Below are positions 6,148-10,582 of a DNA stretch of 10,582 nucleotides, in pieces. A program made the position numbers and the translations under genes. The stretch comes from an uncultured Methanobrevibacter sp. (lineage in GTDB: Archaea > Methanobacteriota > Methanobacteria > Methanobacteriales > Methanobacteriaceae), in assembly GCA_946611495.1 (NCBI GenBank), contig CAMODR010000022.1:1-10582 (forward strand), in the 5' to 3' direction. Numbering within the stretch: position 1 is the first letter of the stretch; every line of letters begins with the position of its first letter. Below the pieces are notes generated by a model, which saw only the letters and a list, made by a program, of their open reading frames with translations, searched no databases and was not told the DNA's origin.

Positions 6148-6163
6148 GGAAAAAGTATAAATA
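6148..6163 (+). promoter_or_regulatory. Candidate BRE/TATA element, distal, for the CYTH gene
   Basis: GGAAAAAGTATAAATA has a purine-rich BRE-like start followed by a TATA core. It matches 14 of 16 positions of the element in front of aksA (6945-6960). The leader to the CYTH start would be about 135 nt, so a second promoter nearer the gene may also be used. Confidence 0.35.
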
Positions 6164-6256
6164 ATAAAAGATAAGTTTTAAATTAAAAAATAGAAATTCT
6201 TAAGTTAAAAATTCAATAAATGAGAATTTAAAAAACTTATTTGAACTGATAGAAAC

Positions 6257-6267
6257 TTTTGACAAAA
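6257..6267. repeat. Palindrome TTTTGACAAAA, copy 2
   Basis: Identical to 3205-3215, again preceded by C. Here it ends 6 bp before the TATA-like TTTTATAAAA at 6274-6283, overlapping the position expected for BRE and upstream regulator contacts of the CYTH gene. Confidence 0.35.
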
Positions 6268-6273
6268 AATAGA

Positions 6274-6283
6274 TTTTATAAAA
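6274..6283 (+). promoter_or_regulatory. Candidate TATA box, proximal, for the CYTH gene
   Basis: TTTTATAAAA lies about 40 bp before the ATG. A start about 25 bp downstream (near 6303) would give a leader of 15-20 nt that still contains the GGGAT ribosome binding site just before the gene. Spacing supports it; the motif alone is weak in this composition. Confidence 0.35.
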
Positions 6284-6319
6284 ACCAAGAATTGAAGAAT
6301 TCATATTTGAAGGGATAAT

Positions 6320-6865
6320 ATGATAGAAGTAGAAGTCAAAGCAAAAATCGATAATTTCGAAGACATAAAAGTGAAACTCAATCAAATTAATGCTGTTAAA
6401 ACAAAAACAGAAGAACAAATTGACAGATACTTTAACAGCCCAGTTAAAGACTTTGCTGAAACTGATGAGGCTTTAAGAATAAGAGAAACAATAACAGAAG
6501 ACTCACACAATTTATTCATAACTTATAAAGGCCCTAAAATAGATAAAAAAAGCAAGACTAGGGAAGAAGTTGAGATGAAGATAGAGGACAGCGACAAATG
6601 CAGCAAGATCTTTGAAAACTTAGGCTTTAAGGAAGTTAGAACTGTCAAAAAGAACAGAGAATACTTTAAGCTTGACAATTTTGAGATAAGCCTTGACGAT
6701 GTTGAAGGTTTAGAACCATATATGGAAATAGAGATAGCATTGGAAGATGGAACTGACTATAATGAAGCACAAGATAAAATATTTGATTTGTTTAAAGATT
6801 TAGGCATTACAGATGGCTTTGAAAGAACTTCATATCTAGAATTATTAGAAAATTTAGACAAATAA
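6320..6865 (+). CDS. cyaB: CYTH-domain protein, CyaB-like (class IV adenylyl cyclase / triphosphatase family)
   Basis: CYTH proteins bind triphosphorylated substrates and metal inside an eight-stranded tunnel. Members include class IV adenylyl cyclases and thiamine triphosphatases, so the exact reaction here is open. The 181-residue length fits. The signature ExExK is at residues 3-7 (EVEVK). Expected tunnel residues follow: R53 and R55 in ALRIRET, K70 in ITYKGP, R81/E83/E85 in TREEVEM, K110/K111 and R113 in VKKNREYF, D126/D127 in SLDDVEGLEPYMEIEI, and E136/E138. The DxVxGL and ExE blocks are close to the CyaB subfamily, which suggests a cyclase-like fold rather than polyphosphate polymerase. 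The ATG follows GGGATAAT, a near GGTGAT site with 3-nt spacing. The gene diverges from tbp and no clear terminator separates it from aksA, 194 bp downstream. The symbol is by similarity only. Confidence 0.85.
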   Translation: MIEVEVKAKIDNFEDIKVKLNQINAVKTKTEEQIDRYFNSPVKDFAETDEALRIRETITEDSHNLFITYKGPKIDKKSKTREEVEMKIEDSDKCSKIFENLGFKEVRTVKKNREYFKLDNFEISLDDVEGLEPYMEIEIALEDGTDYNEAQDKIFDLFKDLGITDGFERTSYLELLENLDK

Positions 6866-6944
6866 ACCTCAAAAATAAGACAACGAATTACAAAAACTAA
6901 ACAAATAAATTTCAAAAAGTAGAAAATAAACTTCAAAAAAATTT

Positions 6945-6960
6945 GGAATAAGTATAAAAA
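6945..6960 (+). promoter_or_regulatory. Candidate BRE/TATA element for aksA
   Basis: GGAATAAGTATAAAAA combines a purine-rich BRE-like segment with a TATA core and resembles the element at 6148-6163 before the CYTH gene (14 of 16 identical). The leader would be about 80 nt. TTATATAA at 6972-6979 is a second option with a leader of about 55 nt. Confidence 0.4.
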
Positions 6961-7059
6961 TAGAAAACTTATTATATAACAAACTCATTATATTAAAATC
7001 ATAATAAAAATAATGTTAAAAAATTATTCAACTATATTTACAAAAAGCGAGATGTGAAA

Positions 7060-8238
7060 ATGCAATATTATACAAGTCCTTTTAACAAGGAAGAGGAATA
7101 TAAATTCCCTAAAAATATTACTATTTATGATACTACTTTAAGAGATGGAGAACAAACTCCAGGAGTTTGCTTTTCCAAAGAAGACAAATTAGAAATTGCA
7201 AGAAAATTAGACCAATTAAGAATTCATCAAATTGAAGCTGGTTTCCCAATCGTCTCAGATAGAGAAGCGTCTACAGTTAAAGCAATAGCTAATGAAGGAT
7301 TAAATGCTGAAATCATCTGTTTGGCAAGAACCAAAAAAGCAGACATCGATAAAGCACTTGACTGTGATGTAGATGGAATAATCACATTCATGGGAACCTC
7401 AGATATTCATTTAGAACATAAAATGCACATAAAAAGGCAAGAAGCATTGAATATTTGCATGAAATCTATTGAATATGCTAAAGATCATGGATTATTTGTA
7501 GCATTCTCTGCAGAAGATGCTACAAGAACCGATTTAGACTTCTTAAAAAGAGTATACTCCAAAGCAGAAAGTTATGGTGCAGACAGAGTGCACATTGCAG
7601 ATACTGTTGGAGCAATAACTCCACAAGGAATCACATTCCTTATTAAGGAACTTAGAAAAGTAACTGACATTGACATTGCTATGCACTGTCACAATGACTT
7701 TGGATTAGCAGTTATAAATTCCATTTATGGATTATTGGCAGGAGGTACTGCAGTTTCAACTACAGTTAACGGAATTGGAGAAAGAGCTGGAAATGCATCT
7801 CTTGAAGAGCTTATTATGTCCTTAAAGTTATTATATGGTAAGGATTTAGGATTCAAGACCAAATATATCCAAGAGCTTTCAAACTTAGTATCCCAAAAAA
7901 CAGGATTAGAAATTCCATATAACAAGGCAATTGTAGGTAAAAATGTATTCAGACATGAATCTGGAATCCATGTAGATGCTGTTATTGAAGAGCCTCTTAC
8001 TTATGAACCATACTTACCTGAACTTGTGGGCCAAAAAAGGCAATTGGTTTTAGGAAAACATTCAGGATGCAGAGCTGTTAAGGCAAAGCTCGATGAATGT
8101 GGTTTTAAAGTAACCAATGACCAACTCTGTGAAATCGTTAAAAGAGTAAAACAAAGCAGAGAAGAAGGTAAATACATTAACGACGATGTATTTAAAGACA
8201 TCGTTAGAAGTATCGATTCAAATTATGTTGATTTATAA
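7060..8238 (+). CDS. aksA: Homocitrate synthase-type 2-isopropylmalate synthase family enzyme, probably AksA
   Basis: Condenses acetyl-CoA with a 2-oxoacid. AksA acts on 2-oxoglutarate and its longer homologues toward 2-oxosuberate for coenzyme B. The 392-residue protein is a DRE-TIM metallolyase: YDTTLRDGEQTPG at 23-35 with R28 and D29, the metal-binding HCHND (H209, H211, N212), NGIGERAGN at 237-245 and HESGIHVD at 299-306. It lacks the roughly 120-residue C-terminal leucine-binding regulatory domain of LeuA and CimA, which with its length favours the AksA/NifV type. The ATG at 7060 is preferred over GTG 7054 because GATGTGA can serve as a weak ribosome binding site for it; the difference is two codons. 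An aconitase-family large subunit follows, which supports an elongation pathway. Citramalate or isopropylmalate synthase activity remains possible. Confidence 0.85.
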   Translation: MQYYTSPFNKEEEYKFPKNITIYDTTLRDGEQTPGVCFSKEDKLEIARKLDQLRIHQIEAGFPIVSDREASTVKAIANEGLNAEIICLARTKKADIDKALDCDVDGIITFMGTSDIHLEHKMHIKRQEALNICMKSIEYAKDHGLFVAFSAEDATRTDLDFLKRVYSKAESYGADRVHIADTVGAITPQGITFLIKELRKVTDIDIAMHCHNDFGLAVINSIYGLLAGGTAVSTTVNGIGERAGNASLEELIMSLKLLYGKDLGFKTKYIQELSNLVSQKTGLEIPYNKAIVGKNVFRHESGIHVDAVIEEPLTYEPYLPELVGQKRQLVLGKHSGCRAVKAKLDECGFKVTNDQLCEIVKRVKQSREEGKYINDDVFKDIVRSIDSNYVDL

Positions 8239-8261
8239 AAAAATCAACTTTTATTTTTTTT
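8227..8261 (+). terminator. Hairpin plus T-tract terminator overlapping the aksA stop codon
   Basis: GTTGATTT (8227-8234) and AAATCAAC (8241-8248) form a perfect 8-bp stem with a 6-nt loop, followed by TTTTATTTTTTTT (8249-8261). The left arm includes the last sense codons and the TAA stop (8236-8238) lies mostly in the loop. This has the form of an intrinsic terminator and is the clearest one in the window, implying that aksD is mostly transcribed from its own promoter. Confidence 0.65.
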
Positions 8262-8280
8262 AAAGATATACTTAACTTAG

Positions 8281-8299
8281 TTAAATAATAATTATTTAA
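8281..8299. repeat. 19-bp AT-only palindrome after the aksA terminator
   Basis: TTAAATAAT, A, ATTATTTAA is a perfect palindrome around a single central base. It lies 20 bp beyond the terminator T tract and about 215 bp before aksD. It contains no G or C, so it may be chance in this composition, a second termination aid, or a protein site. Confidence 0.3.
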
Positions 8300-8345
8300 G
8301 TTCTCATTTAAGCAAAACCATTTATTTTAGAAATTCTAAAAAAAA

Positions 8346-8395
8346 ACTAATTTTAATAAATAAACTAATTTTAAACAAAAAAACCAATCTTAAAT
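8346..8395. repeat. Three degenerate direct repeats in the aksA-aksD spacer
   Basis: ACTAATTTTAA-like segments begin at 8346, 8364 and (as ACCAATCTTAA) 8383, spaced 18-19 bp. They are imperfect and AT-rich. The rest of the 276-bp spacer between aksA and aksD has no ORF; TATA-like stretches occur near 8401-8411 and 8423-8438, neither decisive. Confidence 0.3.
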
Positions 8396-8457
8396 AAATA
8401 AATTTATAATCTTAAAAATTAAACTTAAAATATAATAAAAAATATCAATTAAAATAA

Positions 8458-8480
8458 AAGGTTAATTCATTAAAGACCTT
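8458..8480 (+). repeat. Inverted repeat in the aksD leader or promoter
   Basis: AAGG with TTAAT (8458-8466) can pair with ATTAA and CCTT (8469-8473 and 8477-8480), leaving a 2-nt loop and a 3-nt bulge; read as a protein site, AAGGT and ACCTT lie 13 nt apart. The GG/CC pairs are unusual in this spacer. It ends 22 bp before the aksD ribosome binding site. Confidence 0.35.
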
Positions 8481-8502
8481 GAATTTAATATCAATTATAT
8501 TT

Positions 8503-8510
8503 AGGAGATT
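8503..8510 (+). promoter_or_regulatory. Ribosome binding site that fixes the TTG start of aksD
   Basis: AGGAGATT is followed by a 4-nt spacer (AAAC) and TTG at 8515. The in-frame TTG at 8479 lies upstream of this site and would add 12 unrelated residues. Confidence 0.75.
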
Positions 8511-8514
8511 AAAC

Positions 8515-9768
8515 TTGAATATTACAGAAAAAATATTATCTCAAAAGAACGGGAAAGAAGTAAGTCCTGGAGAAATAATCGAAATAGATGTTGATTTAGC
8601 TATGTCTCATGATGGAACTTCCCCACCTGCAATAAAAACCTTCGAAAAAATAAGCGATAAAGTATGGGATAATGAAAAAATAGTTATTGTCTTTGACCAT
8701 AATGTTCCTGCAAACACCATTGGATCTGCAGAGTTTCAAAAGGTGGCAAGAAACTTCATAAAAACTCAAGGAATTAAAAATCATTACATACATGGTGAAG
8801 GAATATGTCACCAAGTCCTTCCTGAAAAAGGACATGTTGAGCCAGGAATGGTAATTGTAGGTGCAGACTCACACACCTGCACATACGGTGCCTTTGGAGC
8901 ATTTTCCACAGGAATGGGTGCAACTGACTTGGCAATGGTTTACGCTACTGGAAAAACATGGTTTATGGTCCCAGAAGCTTTAAAAATAGAAGTTGAAGGA
9001 AACTTAAGACCTGGAATTACATCAAAAGACTTAATTTTGAATATTATTGGAGAAATAGGAATTGCCGGTGCAACATATAATACTGCAGAATTCTGTGGAG
9101 AAACCATAGACAACTTATCTGTTGAAAGCAGAATGACCATGACAAACATGGCAATTGAGATGGGCGCTAAAAACGGCATCATGGAGCCTAATGACTCAAC
9201 AATAGAATATGTCTGCAAAAGAACCGGCAAGACAAAAGATCAATTGAATATAGTCAAATCAGATAAGGATTCAACATACCTTAAGGAATATCTATTCAAT
9301 GTAGATGATATGGAAGCCCAAATAGCTTGCCCAAATGATGTGGATAATGTTAAACCTTTATCACAAGTTGAAGGAACTCATATTGACCAAGGATTTATAG
9401 GATCATGTACCAATGGAAGATTATCTGACCTTGCACAGGCTGCAGCAGTCCTTGAAGGAAAACAAGTCCATGATGATGTAAGACTCATTATCATTCCAGC
9501 TTCCCGTGAAATCTATCAGAATGCAATGGATTTAGGATACATAAAAACATTCCTAGACGCTGGTGCAATCGTTTCCAATCCTGGATGCGGACCATGCTTA
9601 GGAGGACATTTAGGAGTTTTATCTGAAGGTGAAACAAGCATTTCATCAACAAACAGAAACTTTAAGGGCAGAATGGGAGATCCTAATTCCTCTGTTTATC
9701 TTGCAAATGCAGGAGTTGTAGCTGCTTCTGCAATTTCTGGATTCATTGAAAATCCAGACAACTTATAA
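8515..9768 (+). CDS. aksD: Aconitase-family large subunit: homoaconitase AksD or 3-isopropylmalate dehydratase
   Basis: Catalyses the dehydration/rehydration that moves a hydroxyl group on homocitrate-type or isopropylmalate substrates; it needs a separate small subunit (AksE/LeuD), which is not in this window. The 417-residue length fits archaeal HACN/IPMI large subunits. [4Fe-4S] ligands are C298 in GSCTNGR and C358 and C361 in NPGCGPCLGGH. Other family blocks are DHNVPANT, GADSHTCTYGAFGAFSTGMGATD in pieces at about 116-138, and a final NAGVVAASAISG. The TTG at 8515 is chosen from AGGAGATT 4 nt upstream. The AksD name rests on the neighbouring aksA-like gene; the large subunit itself carries no specificity motif that I can read, and LeuC is the main alternative. 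The terminator after aksA suggests partly separate transcription. Confidence 0.85.
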   Translation: MNITEKILSQKNGKEVSPGEIIEIDVDLAMSHDGTSPPAIKTFEKISDKVWDNEKIVIVFDHNVPANTIGSAEFQKVARNFIKTQGIKNHYIHGEGICHQVLPEKGHVEPGMVIVGADSHTCTYGAFGAFSTGMGATDLAMVYATGKTWFMVPEALKIEVEGNLRPGITSKDLILNIIGEIGIAGATYNTAEFCGETIDNLSVESRMTMTNMAIEMGAKNGIMEPNDSTIEYVCKRTGKTKDQLNIVKSDKDSTYLKEYLFNVDDMEAQIACPNDVDNVKPLSQVEGTHIDQGFIGSCTNGRLSDLAQAAAVLEGKQVHDDVRLIIIPASREIYQNAMDLGYIKTFLDAGAIVSNPGCGPCLGGHLGVLSEGETSISSTNRNFKGRMGDPNSSVYLANAGVVAASAISGFIENPDNL

Positions 9769-9874
9769 TCAACAAGGAATTCTAATCAACTCAAGAAGCC
9801 ATAATGGGATTACAAATGAGTTTTATTTTTATAATTTGATTTTATGAAAAATAATCAATTTAGGAGTTATAAAA
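9769..9874. other. Short spacer between aksD and the DUF98 gene
   Basis: ACTCA (9791-9795) and TGAGT (about 9818-9822) can pair across a loop that holds CCATAATGG, followed by a T-rich stretch (TTTTATTTTTATAATTTGATTTT). It could be a weak terminator of aksD. The same T-rich stretch contains TTTTTATAAT, a possible TATA box for the next gene. AGGAG then sits 8 nt before the ATG at 9875. Readthrough from aksD is equally possible. Confidence 0.3.
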
Positions 9875-10441
9875 ATGACCCAAAATACAGACAATGATGT
9901 AAATGTAAGATTGATTGAAAAGATCAATAAGGTAGAAGAAGACTATGGCAAGAAATTTTCAAACACTCAAAAAATTCTAATGACTACCGACGGATCAATT
10001 ACTGCCATATTAGACGTTCTTCATGGAAAAATTGACTTAAAAACACTTGAACAACATTTTGAAGAGGCAACAGAAGAAAACGCAAAACTAGTAAACGTAG
10101 ATGTTGGAGATGAAGTCAATTTTAGAGAAATCGTAATGCATAAGGACGACCAGCCATTGATTTACGCTAAATCTTATATTCCATTAAAAAGATTGACTGC
10201 TGAAGTCAAGGAAGACTTGACAAGAGCAGACATTCCTATTGGAAGAATATTGAAAAAATATGATTTTGAAACAAGACGTGAAATCAATATCATTAAAATA
10301 GAAAAGGCAAATGAGACTTTAATTGACCTTTACAATACCAATGAGGATTTCCTTGCAAGAGATTACACTATAATCAAAGATGGTGAAATACTAATGTGGA
10401 TTAAGGAATACTTCCCAGTTAGTTATTTCACTGAAAACTAG
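9875..10441 (+). CDS. DUF98 chorismate-lyase-like protein, possible 4-hydroxybenzoate synthesis
   Basis: The 188-residue soluble protein matches the DUF98/chorismate-lyase-like pattern as I know it: LMTTDGSITAILDVLHG (35-51), NFREIVMHKDDQPLIYAKSYIPL in pieces at 82-104 with R84 and E85, DIPIGRILKKYDFETRREI at about 119-137 with the PIG turn, and RDYTIIKDG with IKEYFP at 162-181. Chorismate lyases cut chorismate to 4-hydroxybenzoate and pyruvate. In methanogens 4-hydroxybenzoate is a methanopterin precursor, and archaeal DUF98 proteins have been linked to that step; that role here is an inference. The ATG at 9875 follows AGGAGTTAT, a good ribosome binding site. No signal peptide or membrane segment is present. 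The gene follows aksD by 106 bp, and fen begins 65 bp downstream. Confidence 0.8.
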   Translation: MTQNTDNDVNVRLIEKINKVEEDYGKKFSNTQKILMTTDGSITAILDVLHGKIDLKTLEQHFEEATEENAKLVNVDVGDEVNFREIVMHKDDQPLIYAKSYIPLKRLTAEVKEDLTRADIPIGRILKKYDFETRREINIIKIEKANETLIDLYNTNEDFLARDYTIIKDGEILMWIKEYFPVSYFTEN

Positions 10442-10472
10442 AAATAAAATAAAACCTACTAACTGAAAACTA
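10416..10472. repeat. Inverted and direct repeats around the DUF98 stop codon
   Basis: CAGTTAGT (10416-10423) and ACTAACTG (10458-10465) are perfect 8-bp inverted arms across a 34-nt loop. ACTGAAAACTA occurs at 10430-10440 and again at 10462-10472 as an exact 11-bp direct repeat. The structure spans the TAG stop (10439-10441). No T tract follows, so it does not look like a terminator on the plus strand. Confidence 0.4.
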
Positions 10473-10496
10473 ATAATTATTCTAAATAAGAACTAA

Positions 10497-10506
10497 GGTG
10501 GATGAT
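10497..10506 (+). promoter_or_regulatory. Ribosome binding site of the fen gene
   Basis: AAGGTGGATGAT leads directly into the ATG at 10507. GGTGGA aligns with GGTGAT, with a 4-nt spacer (TGAT). The overlapping ATG at 10502 reaches a stop after nine codons and is ignored. Confidence 0.6.
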
Positions 10507-10582
10507 ATGGGAGTTAAATTTAAAGATATAGTTTCTCCACAAGACATTAACTTAAAAGATTTGGAAGGAAGAACTGTAGCAA
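10507..10582 (+). CDS. fen: Flap endonuclease 1 (FEN-1), N-terminal fragment
   Basis: Removes 5' flaps during Okazaki fragment maturation and repair, normally bound to PCNA. Only the first 25 codons are inside the window: MGVKFKDIVSPQDINLKDLE followed by GRTVA. This is the conserved FEN-1 N terminus: Met-Gly, which threads into the active site, and the segment leading to the first metal-binding Asp (expected shortly after, in VAIDAFN-type sequence, outside the window). The start is fixed by the GGTGGATGAT ribosome binding site and by the family's invariant MGV beginning. It is 65 bp after the DUF98 gene on the same strand; a strong terminator between them was not seen. Confidence 0.92.
   Translation, partial: MGVKFKDIVSPQDINLKDLEGRTVA

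Larger units (their letters stand above)
5864..6319. other. Divergent promoter region between tbp and the CYTH gene
   Basis: This 456-bp spacer of very high AT content has no credible ORF; one minus-strand open stretch reaching in from 6418 is the low-complexity shadow of the CYTH gene. It should hold both promoters. Recognisable parts are TATA candidates at 6021-6030 (minus), 6148-6163 (plus) and 6274-6283 (plus), an inverted repeat at 6065-6105 and the palindrome at 6257-6267. Confidence 0.6.

Noticed and set aside
5864..6319. Structured non-coding RNA or riboswitch in the tbp/CYTH spacer
   Set aside because: Only weak A-T stems are present, with no GC-rich core or recognisable riboswitch pattern.
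6200..6418. Minus-strand 72-codon frame rich in Phe and Ile
   Set aside because: It lies over the A-rich spacer and the start of the CYTH gene; the hydrophobic product reflects T-rich codons, with no supporting signal.
7725..8201. Minus-strand frames of 66 codons at 7725-7925 and 8001-8201
   Set aside because: Both are antisense to aksA, whose catalytic motifs show the plus strand is coding.
8596..9230. Minus-strand frames of 79 and 96 codons opposite aksD
   Set aside because: They are shadows of the aconitase-family gene; the iron-sulfur cysteines and family blocks are on the plus strand.

Overview
The window comes from a low-GC, host- or rumen-type methanogenic archaeon, most likely Methanobrevibacter or a close relative in Methanobacteriales. 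The evidence is an archaeal TATA-binding protein, an archaeal-type topoisomerase IA with three C-terminal zinc ribbons, an archaeal FEN-1 start, a homocitrate synthase/homoaconitase pair of the kind used for coenzyme B, a chorismate-lyase-like DUF98 protein, extremely AT-rich spacers, and ribosome binding sites of the GGTGAT/AGGAG type placed 3-6 nt before the start.

Layout. Positions 1-5863 are read on the minus strand. In order of transcription they hold tbp, then (13 nt later) a serB-like phosphatase fused to an acidic linker and a long coiled coil, a small CxxC/CxxC protein of 82 residues or fewer, topA, and the first 17 codons of another zinc-ribbon protein that leaves the window. Positions 6320-10582 are read on the plus strand: a CYTH/CyaB-like protein, an AksA-type homocitrate synthase, an AksD-type aconitase-family large subunit, a DUF98 chorismate-lyase-like protein, and the first 25 codons of flap endonuclease 1. 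The two blocks diverge from a 456-bp spacer between tbp and the CYTH gene.

How the genes work together. tbp and the phosphatase/coiled-coil gene look like one transcription unit. aksA and aksD would supply successive steps of 2-oxoacid chain elongation leading to coenzyme B, although leucine or lysine-type paralogues cannot be fully excluded from sequence alone. DUF98 may feed 4-hydroxybenzoate to methanopterin. topA and fen belong to DNA maintenance. Three genes (tbp, the phosphatase fusion, aksD) appear to start at TTG, chosen from well-placed Shine-Dalgarno sequences.

The spacers are about 80-90% AT. They hold candidate TATA/BRE elements, several inverted repeats in promoter positions, T-rich tracts downstream of minus-strand genes that fit archaeal oligo-T termination, and a 31-bp tandem repeat downstream of topA. 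No tRNA, rRNA, CRISPR array, insertion sequence or phage gene was seen. No complete new defence or mobile system is evident. The most unusual items are the phosphatase/coiled-coil fusion beside tbp, with its 39-bp coding repeat, and the dyad upstream of the small zinc protein.
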